The notes: generated from the letters alone by a model not told the origin. DNA of 64,000 nt from WHTK01 sp963711035 (GCA_963711035.1 CAVQCN010000003.1:310001-374000); one strand, 5' to 3'; counted from the first letter of the stretch, positions 46,568 to 54,443 are shown. A program made the numbers and translations.

Positions 46568-46687
46568 TCAGCAGCAGCCTTCCGGGCAGTCCGGGCAGCA
46601 GTCGCAGTCGCAGCAAGAAGCTTCGTCCGCGTCTATCGAGACGAGCTCGATGACCTCGTCCTCGATCCGCTCAAGCGTCGAGTTCAT
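46568..46687 (-). CDS. Cysteine-rich 39-residue microprotein downstream of merR
   Basis: Begins MNSTLERIEDEVIELVSI and ends in a tail with the pattern CCxCxCCxxCxxxCC: eight Cys among the last 15 residues. A near-perfect SD (AAGGAGG) stands 6 nt before ATG 46687. The ORF overlaps the end of merR by 17 nt in another frame, so the two are co-translated. The tail looks like a soft-metal (Cu/Zn/Cd/Hg) thiolate site, and the MerR neighbour supports this. No named metallothionein family was recognised. It is too short for default gene callers. Confidence 0.7.
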   Translation of the reverse strand: MNSTLERIEDEVIELVSIDADEASCCDCDCCPDCPEGCC

Positions 46688-47120
46688 GTGGCACCTCCTT
46701 CCCGTCGAGAATTTCGCAGTACCCACAGTCGGAAACAGCCTGGCCAGGCTCGCATTCACAGTGCGCGACGTGTCTCGCCAGATCATCGAGGTCGCTGCGA
46801 AGCGCCTCGAGCGCGGCGATCTGGCGGTCGATTTCGGTCCGTCTCCGGTCGAACGTCTCCCCGACTTCCAGCGTGAACTCCGCGCAATCGGCGGTCAGGG
46901 TGCTTTGCAGGAGCGGCCGGATCTCATCCAGTGGTACGCCCAGCGCCCGCATGCCGCGCACGAGCCGGAGCCGTCTTACGTCCTGCTGATTGTAGAGACG
47001 ATAGCCCGATTCGCTGCGAGCGGCGGGCGGGATAAAGCCCGAGCTCTCGTAGAACCGGATCGCCTTCACCGACAGCCCCGTGAGCTCCGCGACGGCTCCG
47101 ATCTTCAGTTCCTTCGTCAT
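46671..47120 (-). CDS. MerR-family metal-responsive regulator
   Basis: 149 residues. N-terminal winged helix LKIGAVAELTGLSVKAIRFYESSGFIPPA...SGYRLYNQQDVRRL, dimerisation helix RRRTEIDRQIAALEALRSDL, and Cys residues placed as in metal sensors: TADCAEF before the helix and HCECEP, DCGYCE after it. It probably binds a thiophilic metal and remodels a promoter with a long spacer. Such a promoter (19-nt spacer) lies directly upstream, so it likely regulates itself and the microprotein. Confidence 0.9.
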   Translation of the reverse strand: MTKELKIGAVAELTGLSVKAIRFYESSGFIPPAARSESGYRLYNQQDVRRLRLVRGMRALGVPLDEIRPLLQSTLTADCAEFTLEVGETFDRRRTEIDRQIAALEALRSDLDDLARHVAHCECEPGQAVSDCGYCEILDGKEVPHELDA

Positions 47121-47126
47121 GGCATC

Positions 47127-47157
47127 ACCGTAGACATTCCCGTAAGGGGAGAGTCAA
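47127..47157 (-). promoter_or_regulatory. MerR-type promoter with 19-nt spacer and dyad operator
   Basis: On the minus strand TTGACT (47157-47152), 19-nt spacer, TACGGT (47132-47127). The spacer holds the imperfect dyad TCCCCTTACGGGA. A 19-20-nt spacer with a central dyad is the hallmark of MerR-family targets (compare CueR and ZntR promoters). Confidence 0.8.
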
Positions 47158-47299
47158 GCACTTTTTCGAGGGATGTGTTCGTCTCCGTGTGCAGCCCATC
47201 ATAGGTCGGCGGCGAGCGGGCGAACGCAGACGCCGGGCTCGAATCTCCGCGGGCGGCAGAGTACGCTAGGCGGTAATCGAACGGGAGGGAACGACAGCA

Positions 47300-47905
47300 G
47301 TGGAAGTAATCGAGGCGATCCATAACCGCCGAAGCATCGGCCGCATGCGTCCGGACGAGCCGCCGCGCGAGGTCATCGAGCAGCTGCTGGCTGCTGCCGT
47401 CCAGGCGCCCAACCACCACCTGACGCTACCCTGGCGCTTCTTCGTTCTCACCGGGGCGGCGCGCGAGGCGTTGGGCAACGTCGTCGCCGATTCGGTGCGG
47501 CCTACGCTGGTCGAAATGGATGAGGAGCGCCGTGAGGGCATCCTCGCGAATGAGCGTGTGAAGACCTTGCGTGCGCCGGTGCTGATCGTCGTCGGCGTCA
47601 AGCACGACCCGGAGAAAAAGGCGATTGCCAGCGAAGACCTGCAGGCCTGCGCGGCAGCGATCCAGAACATGCAGCTTGCCGCGACTGCCCTCGGCCTCGC
47701 CGCAACCTGGCGCACCGGCGCGGGCGCCTACAGCGCCGACGTGAAACGCTACTTCGGCTTGGAGCCGGAGGACGAGATCGCTGGCATCGTCTACGTCGGC
47801 TACCCGGAGCCGGAAGCAGTGACCGCGATGTCGCCGCGCGTGCGCTCATTCGAGGACGTGACCGTCTGGAAGAACGGCTCGGGTAGCCACGACGTTCGCA
47901 GTTGA
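47300..47905 (+). CDS. Nitroreductase family protein
   Basis: 201 residues: MEVIEAIHNRRSIGRMRPDEPPREVIEQLLAAAVQAPNHH, FFVLTGAAREALG, AAAIQNMQLAATALGLAATWRTG, GIVYVGYPE. FMN-dependent NAD(P)H oxidoreductase fold of the small nitroreductase group. SD GGGAGGG precedes GTG 47300. It is divergent from merR; whether the metal regulator also affects it is unknown. Confidence 0.9.
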   Translation: MEVIEAIHNRRSIGRMRPDEPPREVIEQLLAAAVQAPNHHLTLPWRFFVLTGAAREALGNVVADSVRPTLVEMDEERREGILANERVKTLRAPVLIVVGVKHDPEKKAIASEDLQACAAAIQNMQLAATALGLAATWRTGAGAYSADVKRYFGLEPEDEIAGIVYVGYPEPEAVTAMSPRVRSFEDVTVWKNGSGSHDVRS

Positions 47906-47909
47906 CGGA

Positions 47910-48171
47910 CCCTGCGGCATGAATGCCACAGCTATGACCACGACTCGTCGACGGTAGCTGCAGGAGTCATCCTGCAAGTCATGACGAACCAATGGACCCC
48001 TCGTCCGCCGAGGGAGATTCTTCGCTGCGCTCAGAATAACCAACGGCGCTGCATCGTCATTGCGACGAGCCGGAGTGACGAAGCAATCTCGGGGCGACTG
48101 AGGCGAGGCGGATTGCTGTAAACGTAGCGTCGTCCGGAGAGATTCTTCGCCTGACGGCTCAGAATGACAGC
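47910..48171 (+). repeat. Repeat-filled gap: family B and family A units
   Basis: TGCGGCATGAATGCCACAGC (near 47914) and TGCAGGAGTCATCCTGCA (about 47960-47977) are family B. AGATTCTTCGCTGCGCTCAG (48015), GTCATTGCGACGAGCCGGAG (48056) and AGATTCTTCGCCTGACGGCT (48140) are family A. No gene is seen in 47906-48220. Confidence 0.75.
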
Positions 48172-48220
48172 GTGGCTGGCTTCCGTCGCTGATCTCGTAG
48201 CTGAACGCTGACTGCTCCCT

Positions 48221-49213
48221 TCAGAAGCCCTCCGGGTTGAAGCGACGCTCGTAGACGTCGATGAAGTGCTGGGCACGGTCGCGGGTAAGCTCCGAAACGG
48301 GGAATTTGTCGAGGCGCGTCCAGGCCGTGAGAGCGATGGTGTTCGGCTCCATGTCGGGATAGGGCGTCAGCGCCACGAGTTCGCCCTGCGCGATCGCGTT
48401 CTTCACGACGTCGGTGAGCAGCGCGATGGCCTGCTGGTCGTCCGTGTTGTACCAGAAGACGACGCCGCCGTGCTCCAGGTTGTGTACCAGGTACTCCTTG
48501 CCGGTGGGCTGCGTGAAGACGCGGAACGGCGCCGGCGTGGCCGCGTGCGGGCCGGACGTGGGCGGGTTGCTGGGGTAGCAGAGCGGGTCGCCGTAATCGT
48601 GCGCGTCGAGCTGCGCTTGCGTGCAGATCGGGATGACGGTGCCGTTGGCGACGTGGGCGCGGTCGTCGGCCGTGTAGAGCTCGCCGTCGGCGCCGGGGTG
48701 CGGCGGGATGTACTGGCCAGGCAGGTCGGGGTTGCTGTCTTCCTGCACGACCTTCCAGTCAGCCGGCTGCGGCTTGAGTTGGGCGGACCAGTAGCTGCTG
48801 TGCTCGCTGGTCACGTACCAACGGCCGTCGATTTTCGATGTGAGCAGCACCCTGTTCGTGACATCCGTGGCGCTTTCTTCGCCGTTGGCGTCCGTGGACA
48901 CGATCTGCGTGCTGACGAAGACGCGGGCGTTCTCGCGACTCGAGTCGTATTCGGCCCGCAGTGAGAGCTTCTCGAAGGATAGCTGGCCCGCCTTCGCCTG
49001 GTTGAGGATGTCCTCAATGCCGACGCTGCCCGGCGTGTCGTTGTAGACCGGATCGATGGCGTCGGCGATGCGCTGCTGGTCGCCGCCGGCGATGCCGTCC
49101 AGCAGCATGCGCACGACGCCTTGCGGCTTCGACGTATCGGGCTCGTGAGAGCCGGAGCAGGCGAGGAGCAGCGTGGGAGCGAGGAAGAGCGCGACGAGCC
49201 ACCAGATACGCAT
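48221..49213 (-). CDS. Lipoprotein with DUF3105 domain
   Basis: 330 residues. Signal peptide and lipobox (WWLVALFLAPTLLLACSGS, Cys 19), a middle SnoaL/NTF2-like segment (VVRMLLDGIAGGDQQRIADAIDP), then a C-terminal DUF3105 domain (about 185-325) with its hallmark YLVHNLEHGGVVFWYN and CYPSNPPTSGPH. DUF3105 is common in high-GC Gram-positives and Chloroflexi and its role is unknown. It starts 8 nt after the SRPBCC gene, so the two form an operon. The ORF extends far upstream, but ATG 49213 gives the correct signal peptide. Confidence 0.88.
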   Translation of the reverse strand: MRIWWLVALFLAPTLLLACSGSHEPDTSKPQGVVRMLLDGIAGGDQQRIADAIDPVYNDTPGSVGIEDILNQAKAGQLSFEKLSLRAEYDSSRENARVFVSTQIVSTDANGEESATDVTNRVLLTSKIDGRWYVTSEHSSYWSAQLKPQPADWKVVQEDSNPDLPGQYIPPHPGADGELYTADDRAHVANGTVIPICTQAQLDAHDYGDPLCYPSNPPTSGPHAATPAPFRVFTQPTGKEYLVHNLEHGGVVFWYNTDDQQAIALLTDVVKNAIAQGELVALTPYPDMEPNTIALTAWTRLDKFPVSELTRDRAQHFIDVYERRFNPEGF

Positions 49214-49221
49214 GTATCCGA

Positions 49222-49827
49222 TCAGGATGTCCTTTGACTGCGGCGCCGCATGACCAGCAGGCCGCCCGCGGCGACCGCGGCTGAGAGTAGCACGCGCCCG
49301 GAAGACTTCGCCGGCCCGGGCGGCGGCGGGATGAGAGCCGCGTCCTCGTTGCCCGCGTGGCGGCGGCGGTTGGCTTCGCGATGCAGGCTCTCCTCGCCCT
49401 GCGCCATCGCCCAGCGGTGATTGGCAATGAACAGGGGTCGGCCGGCGAGGGAGAGGGAGCGCATCAGCCCCTTCTTGACGTCGACCTGCCAGTCGTGGGT
49501 GACGTTGGTCCAGATGCCGTCCTGATCCAGCGTCCAGGCGCCGTAACCTTCGAGGTCGCCCCAGACCTGGAAGTGGAGCTCGCGCGGCGCCTCGATCCTC
49601 TCGACGCGCAGGTGCCAGCGCTGCACGTAAGGCAGCCAGCCGCGCGTCTCCATGCGCAGGATGCGGCCAATGCCATCGGGCGCGCCGGGATCGATTTCGA
49701 GCACTTCGCGGAAGCACGCGGGCCACCAGGATGAGAGCTGCTCCTGTTCGGCGATGATGCTGAACAGCTCCTCCGGCGTACCGAGGATGCGCCAGTTGCT
49801 CACCAGGTGGTACTGGTTGGTCGTCAT
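49222..49827 (-). CDS. SRPBCC (START-like) domain protein with C-terminal anchor
   Basis: 201 residues. SRPBCC lipid/ligand-binding fold (about 1-145): MTTNQYHLVSNWRILGTPEELFSIIAEQEQLSSWWPACFREV, HDWQVDVKKGLMRSLS. A Pro-rich linker and one hydrophobic segment (SAAVAAGGLLV) with a basic end follow, which may anchor it to the membrane. It is upstream of the DUF3105 lipoprotein in the same transcript. Ligand unknown. Confidence 0.85.
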   Translation of the reverse strand: MTTNQYHLVSNWRILGTPEELFSIIAEQEQLSSWWPACFREVLEIDPGAPDGIGRILRMETRGWLPYVQRWHLRVERIEAPRELHFQVWGDLEGYGAWTLDQDGIWTNVTHDWQVDVKKGLMRSLSLAGRPLFIANHRWAMAQGEESLHREANRRRHAGNEDAALIPPPPGPAKSSGRVLLSAAVAAGGLLVMRRRSQRTS

Positions 49828-49940
49828 CGGGTTGCATCGATGCTATCACAGCGTCGTGCCGGGCGCCTTTGGTGGGGTCTGGATACAAGCGTTGGTATAC
49901 TAGAAGAGCAAAAGGCAGTTAGCAGAGAGGATATTGAGGG

Positions 49941-50276
49941 ATGGCAACCAAGGACCCGCGCGAGCCGTTTACGCGCATCACGGTCGCCGAGGCCAAAGAA
50001 AAGATCGAGAACGACAATGTCCAGGTCATCGACGTCAGGACGCTGGGCGAGTACGGCGGCGGCCACGTGCCGAACGCGCTGAACATTCCTCACATGTCCG
50101 TCGTCGCACGCCAGGCGGATCTCGCAAAGGACAAGGAGCTCGTCTTCATCTGCGAGATGGGCACACGCAGCGCCCTGGCCTGCGAGTTCGCTGCCGCACT
50201 GGGCTTCAAGGGCCTCTATAACGTCGAAGGCGGCACGTCCGCCTGGATCAAGGCCGGCTACGAGGTGGAGAAGTAG
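49941..50276 (+). CDS. Rhodanese-like domain protein
   Basis: 111 residues, a single rhodanese domain: TVAEAKEKIENDNVQVIDVRTLGEYGGGHVPNALNIP, active-site loop with Cys about 71 in FICEMGTRSALA, and GGTSAWIKAGYEVEK. It likely carries sulfane sulfur as a persulfide. TATACT upstream (about 49896) and GAGG shortly before ATG 49941 define expression. It is followed 21 nt later by the HAD gene. Confidence 0.93.
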   Translation: MATKDPREPFTRITVAEAKEKIENDNVQVIDVRTLGEYGGGHVPNALNIPHMSVVARQADLAKDKELVFICEMGTRSALACEFAAALGFKGLYNVEGGTSAWIKAGYEVEK

Positions 50277-50297
50277 GTCTGAGTCACCAGACCTGAC

Positions 50298-50981
50298 ATG
50301 TCATCCAAACGCCGGCTCTACCTCTTCGACATCGACGGCACTTTGATCAACTCAGGCGGCGCCGGAGGCAGGGCGATGCGTGCTGCTTTCGAGGCGTTGT
50401 GGCGCGACATGGCTGCCTTCAATGGCATCGAGTTCTCCGGCCGCACGGATTACGCCATCCTGAAGCAGGCGCTGACCACCGCCGGCCTCTATAACGACGA
50501 CTTCGCCGATGATATGCGGCGCTTCAAGCGCGCCTACTTCCGCCGCCTGCGCGCCGGACTGCCGGCCTCGCCGGGACGCGTGATGCCCGGGGTGCCGGCG
50601 CTCCTCCAGCGCCTGAAGCAGGACCCGGACGCGACCGTCGGTGTCGGTACCGGCAACTTCCGGGTCGGCGCCGGCCTCAAGCTGGGACACTACGGCCTCG
50701 ATCACTTCTTCACGGTCGGCGGCTTCGGCGACACGACGGACGACCGCGCCACCCTGATCGCCCAGGGCATCCGATCTGCGACGCGCAAGGCAGGCCGCCA
50801 CGCCACCGTCTTCGTCATCGGCGACACGGTGCATGACATCACGGCAGCGCGCGCCAACGGCGCCGTCGCAGTCGGCGTCACGACGGGCGGTTTCGACGCC
50901 GAGGAGCTGTCGAAGGCGGGCGCGGACATCGTGGTCGAGACGCTTGTGGATGCCGAGAAGGCGCTGGGGCTGACGCTCTAG
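50298..50981 (+). CDS. HAD-family hydrolase (phosphoglycolate phosphatase-like)
   Basis: 227 residues. HAD motif I YLFDIDGTLINSGG (nucleophile and acid-base Asp), cap domain about 20-95, motif II VGVGTGN, motif III Lys in ATRKAGRHA, motif IV VFVIGDTVHDITAARANGAVAVGVTTGG. This is the beta-phosphoglucomutase/phosphoglycolate phosphatase subgroup. Likely phosphatase; substrate undetermined. Same strand as the rhodanese gene and probably co-transcribed. Confidence 0.9.
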   Translation: MSSKRRLYLFDIDGTLINSGGAGGRAMRAAFEALWRDMAAFNGIEFSGRTDYAILKQALTTAGLYNDDFADDMRRFKRAYFRRLRAGLPASPGRVMPGVPALLQRLKQDPDATVGVGTGNFRVGAGLKLGHYGLDHFFTVGGFGDTTDDRATLIAQGIRSATRKAGRHATVFVIGDTVHDITAARANGAVAVGVTTGGFDAEELSKAGADIVVETLVDAEKALGLTL

Positions 50982-51064
50982 TCAGCCTGACGTCGGGCGG
51001 TCTCGGGCGCGGTTTTCATCGTTATCCATCCTTCGCGCGGCTCTGCGCGGGACGCCAGCCCCCG

Positions 51065-51248
51065 TTGACGGCCTTGATCGCGTTGCTATACTTGCTCTGC
51101 GATTGACCCCTTCCCGCAAAGGGCAGTCAGCGGGTGAGACGAGAGCAACGGACAAATCTGCTCGGATCCGGTTGTGACCGAGACTGCATAGTGGAAACGC
51201 CAACGCGTGGTTCTCTGTGCCCTCCGGTCCAGCCAGGAGGGCTTTTTG
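51065..51248 (+). promoter_or_regulatory. Promoter and structured leader of the pantothenate operon (candidate pan RNA motif)
   Basis: TTGACG (51065-51070), 16-nt gap, TATACT (51087-51092) start a leader of about 150 nt. It can form CCCGC/GCGGG (51113-51117 with 51130-51134), then a CTCGG/CCGAG hairpin, and finally a terminator whose 3' arm contains the SD. A conserved 'pan' RNA motif is known upstream of panB/C/D operons in Chloroflexi, Firmicutes and deltaproteobacteria, and this leader is in the right place. Its sequence was not matched to the motif model, so the assignment is inference. Confidence 0.6.
51219..51247 (+). terminator. Attenuator hairpin sequestering the SD of the pan operon
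   Basis: GCCCTCCGG (51219-51227), loop TCCAG, CC, bulged A, GGAGGGC (51236-51242), then TTTTT (51243-51247) directly before ATG 51249. The SD AGGAGGG is the 3' arm, so folding would both stop transcription and hide the ribosome site. Confidence 0.8.
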
Positions 51249-52154
51249 ATGGGGGGAGCCCGCGATCTGCGGCTCGGGTTCATTGGCGCGGGGCGTATCG
51301 CCGCCGCGCTGGCTCCGGCGCTGAACGTGGCCGGCTACGACATTACTGCCGTCGCCAGCCGTTCGGATGCTTCGGCCGAGGCGCTGGCACGCCGCCTGTC
51401 CTCCTGCCGCGCGCTCGATGCGCCGCAGGCCGTCGTCGATAGCTGCGATCTCGTCTTCCTCACGGTTCCTGATGCTGCCGTCCGTGGGCTGACCGCCTCG
51501 CTGCACTGGTGCGCCGGCACGCGCGTCGTGCACACGAGCGGCGTCGAGTCCCGCGAGGCGCTGAGCGCTGCTTATGAGGCCGGCGCGGAAACGGGCTGCC
51601 TGCATCCGCTGCAGGCCTTCGCGTCGCGAGAGGCGCCGCCGTCGCTGGACGGCATCGTCTGGGCCGTCGAGGCTGAGGATGAGCTGCGGGCGACGCTGCT
51701 TGAGATCATAGACGCGCTGGGCGGCACGCCAGTCGAGCTGCGCGCCGAGGACCGGGCCCTCTATCACGCCGCTGCGGTGCTGGCCAGCAACTACGTCGTC
51801 ACGCTGACCAAGATGGCCTCCGACCTCTGGCTGCGCTTCGGCTGGGAGCGACCTGCAGCCGTGCAAGCGTTGCTGCCGCTGCTGCGCGGCGCCGTCGACA
51901 ACCTCGAGGCGCAGGGCGTGCCGGGCGCACTCACCGGCCCCATCGCCCGCGGCGACGTCGAGACGGTGCGACGCCATATCGAAGCGCTGCAGGACGCAGC
52001 CCCCGAGCTGCTCCCCGCCTATCGAGAGCTTGGCCTGCAGACGCTGCCCATCGCGCTGGCGAAAGGCGGCCTGCCTGACGACGAGGCGAACGCCCTTCGA
52101 GCTCTGTTGGAGCAGGACGTGGTGGGTGTGAAAAGGACCGGGGGTCAGCGATGA
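51249..52154 (+). CDS. Rossmann-like/DUF2520 oxidoreductase of the pantothenate operon
   Basis: 301 residues. NAD(P)-binding domain LRLGFIGAGRIAAALAPALNVAGYDITAVASRS, DLVFLTVPDAAV, and a C-terminal DUF2520 domain with LHPLQAF, ALYHAAAVLASNYVV and GPIARGD. The fold is that of ketopantoate and 6-phosphogluconate dehydrogenase-type enzymes. Being first in an operon with panD, panB and panC, where panE is missing, suggests it performs the ketopantoate reductase step. That is inference from context. SD AGGAGGG lies inside the attenuator; the stop overlaps panD (ATGA). Confidence 0.85.
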   Translation: MGGARDLRLGFIGAGRIAAALAPALNVAGYDITAVASRSDASAEALARRLSSCRALDAPQAVVDSCDLVFLTVPDAAVRGLTASLHWCAGTRVVHTSGVESREALSAAYEAGAETGCLHPLQAFASREAPPSLDGIVWAVEAEDELRATLLEIIDALGGTPVELRAEDRALYHAAAVLASNYVVTLTKMASDLWLRFGWERPAAVQALLPLLRGAVDNLEAQGVPGALTGPIARGDVETVRRHIEALQDAAPELLPAYRELGLQTLPIALAKGGLPDDEANALRALLEQDVVGVKRTGGQR

Positions 52155-52528
52155 GAACCATGCTCAGGGGCAAGATCCACCGCGCGACCGTCACGGAGGC
52201 GAACGTCGACTACCAGGGCAGCATCACGCTCGATGCGGCGCTGATGGAGGCGGCCGGCATACTGCCGTTCGAGCAGGTGCATGTACTGGACATAACGAAT
52301 GGCGCGCGCTTGCAAACCTACACGATCGAAGGTGAGCGCGGCAGCGGAGTCGTCTGCCTCAACGGCGCGGCGGCGCGCCTGATCGACGAAGGCGACCTCG
52401 TCATCATCCTGGCGTACGACCTCGTGGCGGATGAGGAGGCGCGCGACTGGCGCCCGACGCTGGTCTACGTCGACGAGCGCAACCAGGTGTGCGAGGTCAC
52501 GCACGACATTCCGGCCGGAGTGCACTAG
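52151..52528 (+). CDS. panD: Aspartate 1-decarboxylase PanD
   Basis: 125 residues. MRTMLRGKIHRATVTEANVDY precedes the self-cleavage site G23-S24 (YQGSITLD), which generates the pyruvoyl cofactor; GERGSGVVCLNGAAARLI and EGDLVIILAYDLV complete the fold. It makes beta-alanine for pantothenate. The 4-nt overlap with the preceding gene shows translational coupling. The start matches family length. Confidence 0.96.
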   Translation: MRTMLRGKIHRATVTEANVDYQGSITLDAALMEAAGILPFEQVHVLDITNGARLQTYTIEGERGSGVVCLNGAAARLIDEGDLVIILAYDLVADEEARDWRPTLVYVDERNQVCEVTHDIPAGVH

Positions 52529-52544
52529 GGCAGGAGGGAACGAC

Positions 52545-53399
52545 ATGGCGCGAATCACGGTTGGCGACGTCAAAGCGATGAAGCAGCGCCGCGAGCGCAT
52601 TGTCATGCTGACGGCCTACGACTATCCCTCGGCGCGCATCGCCGAAGAGGCGGGCGTCGACATGATCCTGGTTGGCGACAGCCTGGGTATGGTCGTGCTC
52701 GGCTACGACAGCACCATCCCGGTGACCATGGAGGACATGATCCACCACTCGCGCGCCGTCGTGCGCGGCAGCGAGCACGCCTTCGTCGTCACGGACCTGC
52801 CATTCATGAGCTACCAGGTCTCCGTCGAAGAGGCGATGCGCAACGCGTCGCGCCTCGTCAAGGAGGGCGGCTGCCAGGCGGTGAAGCTGGAGGGCGGCGT
52901 GCACATGGCCGAGACGGTGCGCCGCCTCACGCAGGTCGGCATCCCGGTCGTGGGGCACATCGGCCTGACGCCGCAGTCGATCAACCAGCTCAGCGGCTAC
53001 AAAGTGCAGGGCCGCACGCCGGAGACGGCCGAGCGGCTGGTCGAGGACGCCGTGGCACTGCAGCAGGCAGGCGCCTTTGCCATCGTCATCGAGACGATCC
53101 CTGCACCGCTGGCGGAGCTGATCAGCAAGCGCCTGCGCATCCCGACCATCGGCATTGGCGCCGGCGCCGGCTGCGATGGCCAGGTGCAGGTGTGGCACGA
53201 CCTGCTCTCGTACTCGACCACCTTCGTGCCGAAGCACATGCCGCGCCACGTCAAGCAGTACGCTGACGTCGGCGAGCAGATGCGCACCGCCATCGAGCAG
53301 TACGCGGCCGAAGTGCGCGCGGGCACCTTCCCCACCACGCGAGAGAGCTTCCGCATGGACCCGGCGTTGCTCAGTGACCTGACGGAGACGAGCGTCTGA
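52545..53399 (+). CDS. panB: 3-methyl-2-oxobutanoate hydroxymethyltransferase PanB
   Basis: 284 residues, TIM barrel: MLTAYDYPSARIAEEAGVDMILVGDSLGMV (Mg-binding Asp), HHSRAVVRG, LPFMSYQ, AVKLEGG, GHIGLTPQS, IETIPAPLAELIS and GIGAGAGCDGQVQVWHDLLS. It makes ketopantoate from 2-oxoisovalerate and methylene-tetrahydrofolate. SD AGGAGGG lies 6 nt before ATG 52545, ruling out the longer ORF start at 52431. Confidence 0.97.
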   Translation: MARITVGDVKAMKQRRERIVMLTAYDYPSARIAEEAGVDMILVGDSLGMVVLGYDSTIPVTMEDMIHHSRAVVRGSEHAFVVTDLPFMSYQVSVEEAMRNASRLVKEGGCQAVKLEGGVHMAETVRRLTQVGIPVVGHIGLTPQSINQLSGYKVQGRTPETAERLVEDAVALQQAGAFAIVIETIPAPLAELISKRLRIPTIGIGAGAGCDGQVQVWHDLLSYSTTFVPKHMPRHVKQYADVGEQMRTAIEQYAAEVRAGTFPTTRESFRMDPALLSDLTETSV

Positions 53400-54235
53400 T
53401 CCAGGTCATCGAGACAATCGCCGGCGTGCGAGAGGCGCGCCGCAGCCTGCCAGGAAGCGTCGGCCTGGTGCCGACGATGGGCTTCCTGCACGAGGGCCAC
53501 CTGTCGCTGGTGCGTGCCGCCCGCGAGCAGAATGACCACGTCTTCGTCAGCATCTTCGTTAACCCGACCCAGTTCGCCCCGAACGAAGACTTCGCCAGCT
53601 ATCCGCGCGACCCGGAGCGCGACCTGACGTTGCTCGCCGCAGCGGGCGTCGATTACGTCTTCAGCCCCTCGGCGGCCGAGATGTACCCCGAGGGCTTCGA
53701 TACGAAGGTTGAGGTCGGCGCCGTCACGGAGACGCTGGAAGGCGCGGCGCGCCCCGGTCACTTCACCGGCGTCGCGACCGTCGTGCTGAAGCTGCTCACC
53801 ATCGTGCAGCCAGACCGCGCCTACTTCGGGCGCAAGGACGCGCAGCAGCTCGTCGTCATCCGCAAGCTAGTGCGCGACCTCAACCTGCCGGTCGAGATCG
53901 TGCCGATGCCCATCGTGCGCGAGGCGGACGGGCTGGCGCTGAGTAGCCGCAACAGCTACCTGACTCCGGAGCAGCGCAAGGCGGCGCCCGTGCTGCACGA
54001 CGCCCTCACCCTGGCGCGGGAGATGTGGACGCGCGGCCTGCGCGACGCCGATGCCTATCGCGCCCGCCTGAGCGAAGTCATCGAAGCGGAGGCGCTGGCC
54101 TCGATCGACTACGTCTCCGTCGCCGACACCGAGACGCTGCAAGAGTTGGAGCGCGTGCAGGGCCCGGCGCTCATCTCGCTGGCGGTGCGTATCGGCCGCA
54201 CTCGCCTGATCGACAACGTGACGCTGGGGGAGTAG
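53396..54235 (+). CDS. panC: Pantothenate synthetase PanC
   Basis: 279 residues. The N-terminal strand IQVIETIAGVREARRSL and GLVPTMGFLHEGHLSLV (HIGH-like ATP site), FVNPTQFAPNEDFASYPR, GRKDAQQLVVIRKLV and GLALSSRNSYL (KMSKS-like) are all present. It joins pantoate and beta-alanine using ATP. The family's first beta strand is recovered only if translation starts upstream of GTG 53426. The only fitting codon is CTG 53396, which overlaps the panB stop (CTGA) and lies 8 nt after the SD GGAG (53384-53387). Confidence 0.93.
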   Translation: MIQVIETIAGVREARRSLPGSVGLVPTMGFLHEGHLSLVRAAREQNDHVFVSIFVNPTQFAPNEDFASYPRDPERDLTLLAAAGVDYVFSPSAAEMYPEGFDTKVEVGAVTETLEGAARPGHFTGVATVVLKLLTIVQPDRAYFGRKDAQQLVVIRKLVRDLNLPVEIVPMPIVREADGLALSSRNSYLTPEQRKAAPVLHDALTLAREMWTRGLRDADAYRARLSEVIEAEALASIDYVSVADTETLQELERVQGPALISLAVRIGRTRLIDNVTLGE

Positions 54236-54249
54236 GGGGACGTTTACGT

Positions 54250-54330
54250 ACCCGGGGTGAAAGCCGGGGTGTTCTCTTCGTGGGCCCGTTGGCTCAGCCC
54301 GAGGCTCTCGAACCACGACCCGGACCGTCG
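54250..54330 (+). repeat. Family C/B repeat remnants
   Basis: CCCGGGGTGAAAGCCGGGGTG (family C, AAAGCC loop) followed by GAGGCTCTCGAACCACGACC, an inverted partial copy of the family B GGTTCGAGAGCCTC segment. An extended -10, TGC-TAAACT (54387-54395), for yebC lies beyond it. Confidence 0.6.
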
Positions 54331-54443
54331 TCAATGAGAACCGAGGGTGTCGTGGGCAATACTCGGCTGGCTTGCACGAACAATGGTGCTAAACTAGCCC
54401 TCAATAACCAGATTCAGCCGACCAAGGAGACGCTTTTCTACGT

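Noticed and set aside
47127..47157. CopY/ArsR-type operator
   Set aside because: The 19-nt spacer with a central dyad and the adjacent merR gene point to a MerR-type promoter instead.
51099..51248. T-box riboswitch in the pan leader
   Set aside because: No GGTGGNACC-type T-box sequence or stem I landmarks are present, and the downstream genes are not amino acid genes.
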